33,937 bases of DNA, from positions 1-33,937 of the forward strand of contig JBBDWK010000035.1 in assembly GCA_040902885.1 (NCBI GenBank), read 5' to 3'. The notes below the pieces were generated by a model. The model had not been told where the DNA came from and did no database searches. It saw nothing but the letters and a program-made list of their open reading frames with translations. This document shows, one piece after another, positions 15,837 through 24,765 of the stretch. The stretch comes from JBBDWK01 sp040902885. GTDB taxonomy: Bacteria; Acidobacteriota; Terriglobia; Bryobacterales; Bryobacteraceae. The position numbers and the translations under genes were made by a program. How positions within the stretch are numbered: position 1 is the first letter of the stretch; the number at the start of each line of letters is the position of its first letter.

Positions 15837-16084
15837 CTTCGTGTGTTCGGACGTATCAATTGCCCCGTATCGCGAAACGTGCGGTACCACGCCTCGATCA
15901 CATCGTTGGGCGTGTCGCACCAGACGGCGCCCGGCACCACCGCCTCGTCCGCGTCTCTCCCAACGAAAGGTCCTTCACCGTCGGCGGCTTCCGCGAAGCG
16001 ACGATCTTCACGCTCCACGATGAGAATCGTGCCGTTGCCGTCTGTATTGTAGTGATCCTGGTCCACGATCCGCATTGGGTTCAT
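15833..16084 (-). CDS. Small protein of unknown function coupled to the YVTN gene
   Basis: An 83-residue ORF with ATGs at 16084 and 16075. It is acidic, with no signal peptide or membrane segment; segments include GTILIVEREDRRFAEAADGE and WCDTPNDVIEAWYRTFRDTG. I do not recognise a family. Support for coding is positional: its stop overlaps the next gene's TTG by four bases (TTGA) and the frame is open across the whole length. It diverges from mreB with a 158 bp gap. Confidence 0.6.
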   Translation of the reverse strand: MNPMRIVDQDHYNTDGNGTILIVEREDRRFAEAADGEGPFVGRDADEAVVPGAVWCDTPNDVIEAWYRTFRDTGQLIRPNTRS

Positions 16085-16119
16085 TGTATCAATGGCGGCC
16101 GTAAGGTATTTTAAGCGAC

Positions 16120-16148
16120 TGAAAACAAAGACGAAAAAAATGTATACT
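16120..16148 (+). promoter_or_regulatory. Candidate sigma-70 promoter of the mre operon
   Basis: CTGAAA (16120-16125, four matches to TTGACA), a 17 bp spacer, then TATACT (16143-16148, five matches to TATAAT). It is 94 bp upstream of mreB in an A-rich segment that stands out from the GC-rich surroundings. Confidence 0.5.
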
Positions 16149-16242
16149 CATTGTAGGAATTCCGGCCCGTGTGCTAATATTCAGGTGGACTCGCGCGAAT
16201 TATCCTTACGGAGCAGCCAAAACGAACCGGTGAACCGCATTA

Positions 16243-17268
16243 ATGAACTTTCGCTCTCTCTTCAGCTTGTTTTCGTCTGATCTTGCCATAGATCTAGGCA
16301 CAGCCAATACGCTCGTATACGCAAAGGGAAAAGGGATCGTTGTTAACGAGCCTTCCATCGTCGCCCTGAACAAAAACACCGGAGAGGTCGAGGCCGTAGG
16401 CAAGGAAGCCAAGGAGATGCTTGGCCGCACTCCCGGAAACATCGTTGCGATCAAACCGATGAAGGACGGCGTAATCGCCGATTTCAAAGTCACCGAGCGC
16501 ATGCTCAATTACTTCATCCAGAAGGCGCATAACAGAAAGATGCTGGTTCATCCCCGCATCGTGATCGGCGTCCCCAGCGAGATTACCCAGGTGGAGAAGC
16601 GGGCGGTGACGGATTCGGCCTACCGCGCCAAAGCGAGTGAAGTGCATCTGGTCGAGCAGGCCATGGTGGCGGCCATCGGCGCCGGACTTCCCATCACGGA
16701 ACCCTCGGGCAATATGGTCGTCGATATCGGCGGCGGCACAACGGATGTGGCCGTCATCTCGCTTTCGGGAATCGTATATTCGCGCTCGGTTCGCGTGGCC
16801 GGCAACGAGATGGACGACGCCATCATGCAGTACCTGAAGCGCAAATACAACCTTTTGATCGGCGAGCGTACGGCCGAGGCGATCAAAATCGAACTTGGCT
16901 CCGCGTATCCTCTCGACAGACCCCTTACAATGGAGATCAAGGGCCGGAACCTGATTGAGGGCGTTCCGAAGACCATCACCATCGACGATGGGGAGATCCG
17001 CGAGTCGTTGTCCGAGTGCGTGGCTACCATCGTCAATGCGATTCGCGTGGCGCTGGAACGAACTCCGCCCGAGTTGAGCGCGGACATCAGCGACCGGGGC
17101 ATAGTGCTCACGGGAGGCGGCGCTTTGATAAAGAATCTCGACAAGCGCATCCGGGAGGAAACCGGATTGCCTGTATCCATCGCGGACGACCCGCTGGCGT
17201 CCGTAGTACTCGGCACTGGCAAGATGCTGAGCGACTTCAAATTGCTGCGGAAGATCTCTATCGAGTGA
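16243..17268 (+). CDS. mreB: Rod shape-determining protein MreB
   Basis: A 341-residue actin-like ATPase, normal for MreB. It starts MNFRSLFSLFSSDLAIDLGTANTLVY, with the phosphate-1 loop and a short hydrophobic N-terminus that binds membrane. Other family markers are IVGVPS-type IVIGVPSEITQVEKRAV, phosphate-2 VVDIGGGTTDVAVIS, and adenosine loop IVLTGGGALIKN. It polymerises into filaments under the inner membrane and steers elongation-mode peptidoglycan synthesis with MreC, MreD, RodA and PBP2, all encoded directly downstream. No strong ribosome site precedes the ATG. Confidence 0.98.
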   Translation: MNFRSLFSLFSSDLAIDLGTANTLVYAKGKGIVVNEPSIVALNKNTGEVEAVGKEAKEMLGRTPGNIVAIKPMKDGVIADFKVTERMLNYFIQKAHNRKMLVHPRIVIGVPSEITQVEKRAVTDSAYRAKASEVHLVEQAMVAAIGAGLPITEPSGNMVVDIGGGTTDVAVISLSGIVYSRSVRVAGNEMDDAIMQYLKRKYNLLIGERTAEAIKIELGSAYPLDRPLTMEIKGRNLIEGVPKTITIDDGEIRESLSECVATIVNAIRVALERTPPELSADISDRGIVLTGGGALIKNLDKRIREETGLPVSIADDPLASVVLGTGKMLSDFKLLRKISIE

Positions 17269-17302
17269 AGCAGCTTCAGGTGTCTCGCCCCCGCGGCGCC
17301 CC

Positions 17303-18511
17303 ATGAGTTCCCGCACTCACCGTTACGGTAATATTCTGGTCCTGCTGGTCGTCGTGCTCGCCCAGATGGTCCTTCTTGGCTATCAGGTCAAGAGCAACCG
17401 GGACGTGCGTCTCATTCGCGTCTGGGCGGTGACCGGCGTCACGCCAGTCGCTAAGGTGATTGAGAGCGTTCGCACGGGCGTGGTTGGATTCGCGGGCGAT
17501 TACATCAGCCTGCGCGACATGCGCGAAGAAAACCGGCACATCCAGGAAGAACTCGACAAGCTGAAGCTCGAGGCGCAGTTTCTTCGAAACGAGTTGTCCA
17601 CGGCCGAGCGGGTCCAGGCGCTGGCCGCCTTCCAGCAAAGCTCTCCTTCGCGCACGCTCGCATCGCGCGTGATCGGCACGGCGGCGGGCGTTGGATCGAA
17701 GGTAGTCTTCGTGGATCGCGGTACGCCCTCGGGCGTGACGAAGGGCATGGCCGTAATTACGGCCGATGGCATTGTCGGCAAGGTCATCGCCGCTTTTCCC
17801 ACCGCTTCGCAGGTTCAGCTCATCACGGACTCGGGCTTCGCCGCGGGCGTCGTGTCGCGGAAGGGGCGCGTGCGGGCCATGGTCAAGGGGCAGGGTCATA
17901 CAACCTGCCGGATCGACTATGTGCAGAACGAGGAGAAGATAGTGCCCGGCGAGTGGTTCTACACCTCGGGCGACGACCGCGTCTTTCCCAAGGGACTGCC
18001 GGTCGGACGGGTGATTTCCGCGCGTCCCGGAAACCCGTTTCAGGACATTACGCTCGAACCAAGCGGGCTGCGGCGCGGTCTGGAGGAGGTCCTGATCGTG
18101 ATTGAGGGAGTGCATCAGGAGGTGCCGGACCTTACCGCCGCAAGCCCGGAAGTGCACCTGCTGCCGCCGCCCAGGCAGACGTCTTCCGTGGAAGGCGCCG
18201 ATCCATCCCGGGTCGATCCACCCCAGGTCGATCCAGCCCAGCCGGTCGTGCCGGCCCCCTCCGTGGGAACCGATGCCGATAGTTTGCGAGAGCACTACCA
18301 GAGGCTGGGAACGGCGCAAGGCCACACGTTCGGCGCCGGCGGTCCGGGGGCGAAACCGCCCGATTTCAACCTTCGGCTCCCTCCCGGAGGAATGGCGCAG
18401 ACGCCTCAGGCGCCGCCGCCTTCCGCCCAACGGTCAAGCCCGCCCCCATCCAAACCCGCGCCGCCGAAAGTTACTGGGGACGACGTCTCGGACCCCGATC
18501 TCACGCCCTAG
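17303..18511 (+). CDS. mreC: Rod shape-determining protein MreC
   Basis: A 402-residue protein. One transmembrane helix (about 10-28), then a coiled coil (about 65-110, ISLRDMREENRHIQEELDKL), then the double beta-barrel periplasmic core with ASRVIGTAAGVGSKVVFVDRG and ITADGIVGKVIAAFPTASQVQLITD. From about 275 a long proline-rich tail extends past the usual core: repeated DPSRVDPPQVDP segments and a basic PP-rich C-terminus. MreC links the MreB filament to PBP2. It follows mreB by 34 bp; its stop precedes mreD by one base. Confidence 0.95.
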   Translation: MSSRTHRYGNILVLLVVVLAQMVLLGYQVKSNRDVRLIRVWAVTGVTPVAKVIESVRTGVVGFAGDYISLRDMREENRHIQEELDKLKLEAQFLRNELSTAERVQALAAFQQSSPSRTLASRVIGTAAGVGSKVVFVDRGTPSGVTKGMAVITADGIVGKVIAAFPTASQVQLITDSGFAAGVVSRKGRVRAMVKGQGHTTCRIDYVQNEEKIVPGEWFYTSGDDRVFPKGLPVGRVISARPGNPFQDITLEPSGLRRGLEEVLIVIEGVHQEVPDLTAASPEVHLLPPPRQTSSVEGADPSRVDPPQVDPAQPVVPAPSVGTDADSLREHYQRLGTAQGHTFGAGGPGAKPPDFNLRLPPGGMAQTPQAPPPSAQRSSPPPSKPAPPKVTGDDVSDPDLTP

Positions 18512-18512
18512 G

Positions 18513-19058
18513 ATGTCCGGAAACATGGCCTATTCGAGCGACCGGATTCTGATCGGCAGCCAGCGCGAGAGCAAAATCTCACGCTTTCGCCCCTGGGTTC
18601 CCTTTTTGGTCTCGTTGGCCGCCATTCTGTTCCAGATCTATGTCACGCTGTTTTTCCAGTTTCTGGCCTATCTGGAGCTGCCTCTTCTGGTGGTGGTCTA
18701 TTTCTCCCTTATGTGGAGGAACCCGGTCTCTGGGCTTCTCCTGGGCGCGGCTGTGGGTTTGGCGCAGGACGCTCTCTCCAAAAACCCGCTGGGAATGCTG
18801 GGTATCGTGAAAACTCTGGTTGGCTACTTCGCTGCTTCCGTCGGCCTGCGTCTGGATGTGGACCATCCGTTCGTGAGGCTGGTTCTGGCCTTCTTTTTCT
18901 TGTTCTTTCACCAGTTTTTTTACTGGGTGATGGCCCGCGCGCTGCTCGCCCAGCAAGTTACTTTCGAGGTCCGCGCAACGCTGTTTGTCGGGTTATTGAA
19001 CGCCCTTGTCGCGGTGTTCCTGTTCCACTTTTTGGATAAACTAAGAGAGAGGAGTTGA
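18513..19058 (+). CDS. mreD: Rod shape-determining protein MreD
   Basis: 181 residues from the ATG at 18513, one base after the mreC stop; an alternative ATG is at 18525. It is very hydrophobic with about five membrane helices: FLVSLAAILFQIYVTLFF, ELPLLVVVYFSLMW, GLLLGAAVGLAQDAL and two more at the C-terminus. This is the MreD profile, a small integral membrane protein of the elongasome. The long open frame beginning at 18102 is an overlap with mreC in another frame and is not used. Confidence 0.9.
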   Translation: MSGNMAYSSDRILIGSQRESKISRFRPWVPFLVSLAAILFQIYVTLFFQFLAYLELPLLVVVYFSLMWRNPVSGLLLGAAVGLAQDALSKNPLGMLGIVKTLVGYFAASVGLRLDVDHPFVRLVLAFFFLFFHQFFYWVMARALLAQQVTFEVRATLFVGLLNALVAVFLFHFLDKLRERS

Positions 19059-19071
19059 AGTTCCCCGCTAC

Positions 19072-21045
19072 GTGAGCCTGCTTCCCCTTGAATCCGAGAC
19101 TCCGCGGCAGGCCCGGTCTGGCACGGCGGGCCGTGACGATCCGAAATTCGCGTCCGGAAGAATCGCCGTCTTTCAATATGTCGTAGCCGGCATCTTTCTG
19201 TTCCTCGTGTCCGGGTTCTGGGAATTGCAAGTTCAGAATCCCGACTTTTACAACGAGCGCGCGGACCGCAACCGGATCAAGGCGCTTCCCGTGCTGGCCC
19301 CTCGAGGCAAGATTCTGGACCGGGACGGCCGCGTCGTCGTCGACAATCACTCCTCATTCACTCTCATCCTCTCGCGCGAGAACTTGAAGCAGGAGCACCT
19401 CCGGCCCATCGCCGAGGGCCTCAACCTGGATTACACCGAGCTGGTGAAGCGCGTGGAGCGCTTCAAATCCCGTCCCAAATACGAACCCGTCGTCATTAAA
19501 GAGGAGATGACGCCAGCGGATCTGGCGTTCGTGGAGTCGCATCGGGACCCCGAATTCTTTCCGGAGATGGAAGTCATCCACGCTCAGCGGCGCCTCTATC
19601 CGCGAGACGGATTCGCGGCGCACCTGATCGGCTACACGAGCGAGGTCAGCGAAGCTGAGCTCGACACCGCCGAACTCGCCCTCTACGAACAGGGCGACGT
19701 GATTGGAAAGGCCGGACTCGAGCGGCAATATAACGACTCGCTGCGCGGAATCGACGGGCAGCGGCGGGTGATCGTGGACAACCGCGGCCGGGAGCGCGAG
19801 GCCATCGGAGTCAAGCAGGCGATTCCCGGAAAGAATCTTCAGCTCACTCTCGATCTGGATCTGCAGAGCGTCGCCGAGTTGGCCATGGAGGGCAAGAAGG
19901 GCGCCGTCGTGGCGCTCGATCCGCGCAACGGCGAAGTGCTGGCAATGGTCAGCCGGCCCACGTTCGACCCCAACAAGTTTGCCGGCCGCATCCGTTCGGC
20001 GGACTGGCGCGACCTAGTCGGGAATCCCGACAATCCTCTGCTGAACCGGGCCACTCAGGCGCAGCTTGCGCCGGGATCGACCTTCAAGCCGTTGATGGCC
20101 CTGGCGGGCCTGGAGACCGGCGAGGTCGACGACAGTTGGTCGGTGGGCTGCGGCGGTGGGGCCAGCTTCTACGGGCACTATCATCGCTGCTGGCGCGCTC
20201 ACGGGCGGGTGGCATTCCATCGGGCGCTGGTCGAGTCGTGCGACGTCTACTTTTACAACGTCGGTAACCGGCTCGGAATAGACAGAATAGCCTGGTACGC
20301 CGAACAAGCCGGCTTTGGGCGGAAGACGGGAATCGACCTTCCGCATGAAGCCGACGGGCTGGTCCCGTCCACGCGCTGGAAGATTCGGACGTTCCGGCAG
20401 AAATGGTACCCGGGCGAGACCATCTCAGTCTCCATCGGGCAGGGCGCTCTCATCGTTACTCCCTTGCAGCTTGCATACGCGATCGGGGGCATTGCGCGCG
20501 GCGGCCGCTGGTATAAGCCCCATCTGAAGAAGAGGGACAAGCCAGAGCTCGTGCGGGAAGTGCAATTCGACCCGGAGAACGTCCGCAAGGTTGTCCAGGG
20601 CATGTGGGGCGTGGTGAATGAGGCCGGCGGCACGGGAGGACGCGTGAGGCTTGCCGGTTTCGATGTTTGCGGCAAGACTGGCACCGCCCAGTTGGCATCC
20701 GAACGGGTTCTGCAGAGTTCGACCGGCCGCAATATGAAGCACAACGCCTGGTTTGTGGCCTTCGCGCCGCGCGATAATCCCGAGATCGTCGTGGCCGTGT
20801 TGTTCGAGCACGGCGAGCACGGACACCTGGCGGCGCCCATTGCGAAGGACATCCTTAAGTCATATCTGGACAAGAAGATACGCGCGGGCGTCGCGGCGCC
20901 GCTTCGTTCCGCTCCCGTCGGCGACAGGGAGCGGCGTGCGATCGAGGAGAGCGAGCAACGGAGCGAGACGCCGGAACCGGAGACGGCCGTTCCCCAATCC
21001 GGGCCTCCCCAGGAGACGCGGCAACCGCCCGATCAAAATCCCTAA
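19072..21045 (+). CDS. mrdA: Penicillin-binding protein 2 (elongation transpeptidase)
   Basis: A 657-residue protein starting at GTG 19072; AGAGAGGAG lies about 17 bases upstream in the end of mreD. One N-terminal membrane anchor (about 29-51, RIAVFQYVVAGIFLFLVSGFW) precedes a dimerisation domain, then the transpeptidase domain: APGSTFKP (S about 336), SCD (about 389) and KTGTA (about 535). The SxD instead of SxN second motif is normal for PBP2. A Cys/His-rich stretch CGGGASFYGHYHRCW (about 360-374) precedes it and may bind zinc, as in E. coli PBP2. A disordered charged tail of about 50 residues ends the protein. Cross-links peptidoglycan with RodA as its glycosyltransferase partner. Confidence 0.96.
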   Translation: MSLLPLESETPRQARSGTAGRDDPKFASGRIAVFQYVVAGIFLFLVSGFWELQVQNPDFYNERADRNRIKALPVLAPRGKILDRDGRVVVDNHSSFTLILSRENLKQEHLRPIAEGLNLDYTELVKRVERFKSRPKYEPVVIKEEMTPADLAFVESHRDPEFFPEMEVIHAQRRLYPRDGFAAHLIGYTSEVSEAELDTAELALYEQGDVIGKAGLERQYNDSLRGIDGQRRVIVDNRGREREAIGVKQAIPGKNLQLTLDLDLQSVAELAMEGKKGAVVALDPRNGEVLAMVSRPTFDPNKFAGRIRSADWRDLVGNPDNPLLNRATQAQLAPGSTFKPLMALAGLETGEVDDSWSVGCGGGASFYGHYHRCWRAHGRVAFHRALVESCDVYFYNVGNRLGIDRIAWYAEQAGFGRKTGIDLPHEADGLVPSTRWKIRTFRQKWYPGETISVSIGQGALIVTPLQLAYAIGGIARGGRWYKPHLKKRDKPELVREVQFDPENVRKVVQGMWGVVNEAGGTGGRVRLAGFDVCGKTGTAQLASERVLQSSTGRNMKHNAWFVAFAPRDNPEIVVAVLFEHGEHGHLAAPIAKDILKSYLDKKIRAGVAAPLRSAPVGDRERRAIEESEQRSETPEPETAVPQSGPPQETRQPPDQNP

Positions 21046-22134
21046 ATGGCTCATTACCTTTCTTTCCGCGACCTGGATTGGCTGCTCATCATCGTTGCGG
21101 TGGTTCTCTGCTCCATCGGCATCCTGCAGATCTATAGCGCCACGATCGATACTGTCTGGGAGGACGCCTGGTGGAAGCAGATTCTGTGGGTGGCCTTGGG
21201 TTTGTTGATCATGTGGATTCTCTCCACGGTGGATTACCACACCCTGCTGTCGCACGTTCCCGTGATGTATCTGCTTTCCATAGTGAGTCTTCTGGCGGTC
21301 TTCGCGATAGGCCGGACGGTCTTCGGAGCGCGCCGCTGGATCGTGATCGGCCCGGTCAATTTTCAGGTATCCGAATTCGTTAAATTGGTGATAATCTTAG
21401 TTGTAGCCCGCTTTCTGCCAGAGCAGAGACACGACGCTCTTTCAGGCCGCGATCTGTTCAAACTTGGTGGCCTCGTGGGACTTCCCATGCTTCTGGTCAT
21501 GAAACAGCCGGACTTGGGGACCTCGCTCACGTATCTGCCGATTCTGGCAGCGGGAGTTTTCTTAGCGGGCCTGCACTGGAAGTACGTGATCGGTTTTCTG
21601 CTGATTGGAGTTCTGGTGCTGCCTTTGGGCTGGAACTTTCTGAAGGATTATCAGAAGGCGCGCCTTGTCAGTTTCTTAGACCCGGATCGCGATCCGATGG
21701 GTTCTGGCTATCAATTGATCCAGTCCAAGATCGCGGTGGGTTCCGGGGGTATGTGGGGTAAGGGTGTGACCCGGGGATCGCAGACTCAGCTCCGATTCCT
21801 GCCTGTGCCGCACACCGACTTCATTTTCTCGGCTTTCGCCGAAGAGCACGGGTTTGCCGGGGTGGTGGTTGTTCTTTCGCTGTACTTTGTGTTGCTGATG
21901 CAGGTTGTGCAGAATGCGCAGATGGCTCCGGACCGCGCGGGAGTCTACATCTGCATGGGAATCGCCGCGATGCTATTGTTTCACATGCTGGTTAATGTTG
22001 GAATGGTAGTAGGAAGGATGCCGGTGACGGGCATACCGCTGCCTCTGATGAGCAGCGGCGGGTCCAGCATTCTGTCTACGTTTATGATGCTGGGGCTGGT
22101 GAACAACGTTCGCCTCCAGCGTTTTGTGAATTAG
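21046..22134 (+). CDS. rodA: Rod shape-determining protein RodA (SEDS glycosyltransferase)
   Basis: A 362-residue integral membrane protein with about ten helices. SEDS signatures are present: GSGYQLIQSKIAVGSGGMWGKG, LPVPHTDFIFSAFAEEHGF with the conserved catalytic aspartate region, and GIPLPLMSSGGSS near the C-terminus. RodA polymerises lipid II into glycan strands for side-wall growth, working with PBP2. Its ATG begins immediately after the mrdA TAA, so the two are co-translated. The last gene of the elongasome cluster; 233 bp of leader separate it from the RNase gene. Confidence 0.96.
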   Translation: MAHYLSFRDLDWLLIIVAVVLCSIGILQIYSATIDTVWEDAWWKQILWVALGLLIMWILSTVDYHTLLSHVPVMYLLSIVSLLAVFAIGRTVFGARRWIVIGPVNFQVSEFVKLVIILVVARFLPEQRHDALSGRDLFKLGGLVGLPMLLVMKQPDLGTSLTYLPILAAGVFLAGLHWKYVIGFLLIGVLVLPLGWNFLKDYQKARLVSFLDPDRDPMGSGYQLIQSKIAVGSGGMWGKGVTRGSQTQLRFLPVPHTDFIFSAFAEEHGFAGVVVVLSLYFVLLMQVVQNAQMAPDRAGVYICMGIAAMLLFHMLVNVGMVVGRMPVTGIPLPLMSSGGSSILSTFMMLGLVNNVRLQRFVN

Positions 22135-22346
22135 AAATCGAATTGTAGTTGGGAGTCGGGCAAAGCGATCGGATTGGGCGCTCCTCCCGAGGAAGGCATA
22201 AGTTTCCGCCGTCTGGCTGGTGTTTGAGTTGTGCTCCACCCCTTACGGCGCGGATAAGTGTGTATTAGGGCAGGCCCTGGGTTTCCATCAGGGAACTTAA
22301 GCGGCCGCAAAAACTGACTGCCAGTCTTTAGAGTCACGCCGCCCGG

Positions 22347-22362
22347 CCCCCCAATACGGGGG
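22347..22362 (+). promoter_or_regulatory. Hairpin sequestering the ribosome site of the RNase E/G gene
   Basis: CCCCC (22348-22352), a 5-base loop AATAC and GGGGG (22358-22362) form a five-GC stem. The G run sits 5 bases before the ATG at 22368 and is the only Shine-Dalgarno-like sequence, so the stem would hide it. A second stem, CCCTG/CAGGG, is at 22275-22293. E. coli RNase E autoregulates through its leader; a similar role here is inference. Confidence 0.4.
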
Positions 22363-22367
22363 TTTGG

Positions 22368-24740
22368 ATGTCAAAAGAGTTAGTAGTTTCTTCGAATCGC
22401 CATGAAATCAGAGTCGGCGTCCTCGAAGACGACCAGTTGGTCGAAATATATTATCAAAGAGAAAAAGAATATTCACTGGCGGGAAGCATTCATAAGGGTC
22501 GGGTGACCCGCGTTCTTCCCGGCATGCAGTCCGCGTTCGTGGACATCGGTCTGGATCGCGACGCCTTCCTGTACGTCTCCGACTTTTTCGAAGACAACGA
22601 CGAATACGACAAAGTCGTATCCAGCGTGGAGGATACGGTCCTTAAGCTGGACAAGCGGCCAGCCGTGACCGCCGCCGCCGCATCGTCGGAAGGGGGAGGC
22701 GGGGCGGAGGCAGCGTCTCTGGATGCCCCCGAAGCGCCTCGGCTGGAAGCCAAGGCGCCTGCCGCCGAGGCCGGTTCCAGCCAGAACAGGGAGGATCGCG
22801 AAGGCCGCGACCGGCGTGGACGGCGCTCCCGCCGCCGCAAGCCCAAGGGCCGCGGCTTCCCCGAATCGAAGTACGCCCCCATCAACTCGCCGGAAGACTC
22901 AGCCGTTTCGGTCGAGGCCGCTGAGCCGGCGCCTCTTGATGGCGACGAAGAGTTTTCCCTGCTGCCCGGCGAATCGCTGGCCAAATACTCCCGGCCGGGC
23001 GACGAACGCGAGGATGCCACCCCTGAGGATTCCACCGAAGACGGCGTGGAGATTCCGGTGGAAACGGCTGAGCTGAAGGGCGAAGCTCTCGCAGAGGAGG
23101 CAGCGGAGAGTTCCGAGCCTGCCGTGGAATTGCTTGAGGCGGACAAGGTGGTGGATTCCGGCGGCGCCGAAGAGGACGAGCCAGTGGAGACCCTGCCGGC
23201 CGAAGAATTCCAGCCGCAAGCCGAAGTTGCGGCGGACGAATCGGAAGCGGATGTGGAGCCGGCCATCGAGGCCCAAACGGAAGAAGCGGCCGAAGCGGCC
23301 GACCAGGTCGAAACAGTCGAGGAAGAAGGCGTTGAGCCGGCGCGCATCCCCACCAGCCTGACGGCCACGCTGCGTGAGCAGAATCCGCGCTATCTCCAAC
23401 ACCGAATCTCCCGCCGCATGCGCCGCAAATCCCGCGGCGGCGAGGAGCGGCCGGCGCAGGAACCGCGCGCAGCCGAGCCGCGGGTTGCCGAAGCCAGGCC
23501 GGAAGTTCGGTCTACCGCGAAGGCCGACCGTCCGGCCGCGCTGTCTATCACCGATCTGCTGCGCGAAGGGCAGGAGATCATCGTCCAGATTGCGAAGGAG
23601 CCGCTGGGTCAGAAGGGCGCCCGCATCACGTCGCACATCGCGCTTCCCGGGCGCTACGTCGTTTACATGCCCACAGTCGATCACTTCGGAGTCTCGCGTA
23701 AGATCCCCTCGGAGGACGAGCGCACGCGGTTGAAGCGCATTCTGCAAGCCAACCGCGCGGGCATCCCGGGCGGCTTTATCGTTCGCACCGCCGGCGAGCG
23801 CCGCACCGAGGAGGAGCTGCGCTCCGACATGCACTTCCTCTACAACCTCTGGATCGACATTCGCAAGAAGGCCGAGAAGCGGCCCGCCCCCGTGCTGGTC
23901 CATCACGATCTGGATCTGGTTCACCGCGTGCTACGCGACCAGCTCACCTCGAGCTTCAAGACCATCTGGGTGGACAATGAGGAGGTTTACGAGAGCGTCG
24001 TCGGTTTCGTGCAGCGCTTTCAGCCCGCCATGGTGAGCCGCGTGAAGTTGTATACGCGCGCGACGCCGATCTTCGATGCGTTCAACATTACGCAGGAACT
24101 CGAGAAAGCGCTCCGTCCGAAAGTCTGGCTGAAATCCGGCGGCTACATCGTGATTAACCAGACCGAGGCGCTGGTGGCCATCGACATCAACACCGGCAAG
24201 TACGTGGGCAAGTCCAACCGGCTGGAAGACACCATCGTCAAGACTAATACCGACGCCATCCGCGAGATTGTGCGGCAGATCCGGCTGCGCGACCTGGGCG
24301 GCATTATCGTGGTCGATTTCATCGACATGGACGAGCGCAAGAATCGGCAGAAGGTGATGCAGGTTCTCGAAGAGGCCATGCGCGCCGACCGTGCGCCCAA
24401 CAAAATTCTTCAGTTCAACGATTTCGGTCTGGTGGCCATCACCCGCAAGCGGGTGAAGCAGAGCCTGGAGCGTACGCTCTGCGCGCCCTGCTCCTACTGC
24501 GAAGGCGCGGGTTATGTGAAGAGCGTGTCCACGGTGATCGGCGAGATCCTGCAGGAAGCGCAGAAAGTCGGGCGCGCGATGGAAGGCGCCGATGTTGTGC
24601 TGCGTGTGCACCCCGAAGTGGCGCGCACCTTGAAATCCAACAAGAACGACTATCTGCAGGAGTTGGAGGAAGTTTTGGGGCGCAACGTCATCGTAACCAG
24701 CGATCCGCTGCTGCACCAGGAGAAGTTCGATCTAAACTAG
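22368..24740 (+). CDS. rng: Ribonuclease E/G family endoribonuclease with split S1 domain
   Basis: A 790-residue protein. Residues 1-80 are the first half of the S1-containing N-terminus (GSIHKGRVTRVLPGMQSAFVDIGLDRDAFLYV). About 85-385 is an acidic, low-complexity insertion with short basic islands. The S1 part resumes at about 392 (DLLREGQEIIVQIAKEPLGQKG) and continues to the catalytic core. Catalytic aspartates are expected in VAIDINTGKYVG (about 603) and VVDFIDMDE (about 648). The zinc-link cysteines lie in LCAPCSYCEGAG (about 704-711). These enzymes cut single-stranded AU-rich RNA and mature rRNA. The core matches RNase G/E; no C-terminal degradosome scaffold is present, and the internal insertion may replace it. 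It is not clear whether rng or rne is the better name. Confidence 0.93.
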   Translation: MSKELVVSSNRHEIRVGVLEDDQLVEIYYQREKEYSLAGSIHKGRVTRVLPGMQSAFVDIGLDRDAFLYVSDFFEDNDEYDKVVSSVEDTVLKLDKRPAVTAAAASSEGGGGAEAASLDAPEAPRLEAKAPAAEAGSSQNREDREGRDRRGRRSRRRKPKGRGFPESKYAPINSPEDSAVSVEAAEPAPLDGDEEFSLLPGESLAKYSRPGDEREDATPEDSTEDGVEIPVETAELKGEALAEEAAESSEPAVELLEADKVVDSGGAEEDEPVETLPAEEFQPQAEVAADESEADVEPAIEAQTEEAAEAADQVETVEEEGVEPARIPTSLTATLREQNPRYLQHRISRRMRRKSRGGEERPAQEPRAAEPRVAEARPEVRSTAKADRPAALSITDLLREGQEIIVQIAKEPLGQKGARITSHIALPGRYVVYMPTVDHFGVSRKIPSEDERTRLKRILQANRAGIPGGFIVRTAGERRTEEELRSDMHFLYNLWIDIRKKAEKRPAPVLVHHDLDLVHRVLRDQLTSSFKTIWVDNEEVYESVVGFVQRFQPAMVSRVKLYTRATPIFDAFNITQELEKALRPKVWLKSGGYIVINQTEALVAIDINTGKYVGKSNRLEDTIVKTNTDAIREIVRQIRLRDLGGIIVVDFIDMDERKNRQKVMQVLEEAMRADRAPNKILQFNDFGLVAITRKRVKQSLERTLCAPCSYCEGAGYVKSVSTVIGEILQEAQKVGRAMEGADVVLRVHPEVARTLKSNKNDYLQELEEVLGRNVIVTSDPLLHQEKFDLN

Positions 24741-24765
24741 CCGGAGAGACAGGAGGAAAGAAATT

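Noticed and set aside
16294..17316. 340-codon frame opposite mreB
   Set aside because: mreB on the other strand is unambiguous, and the shadow frame has no family features.
18102..18512. N-terminal extension of mreD reading through the end of mreC
   Set aside because: The stretch overlaps the proline-rich mreC tail in another frame; the ATG at 18513 gives a normal-length MreD.
24741..24765. Terminator between the RNase E/G and sulfurtransferase genes
   Set aside because: Only 25 bp with a strong ribosome site and no stem-loop; read-through is more likely.
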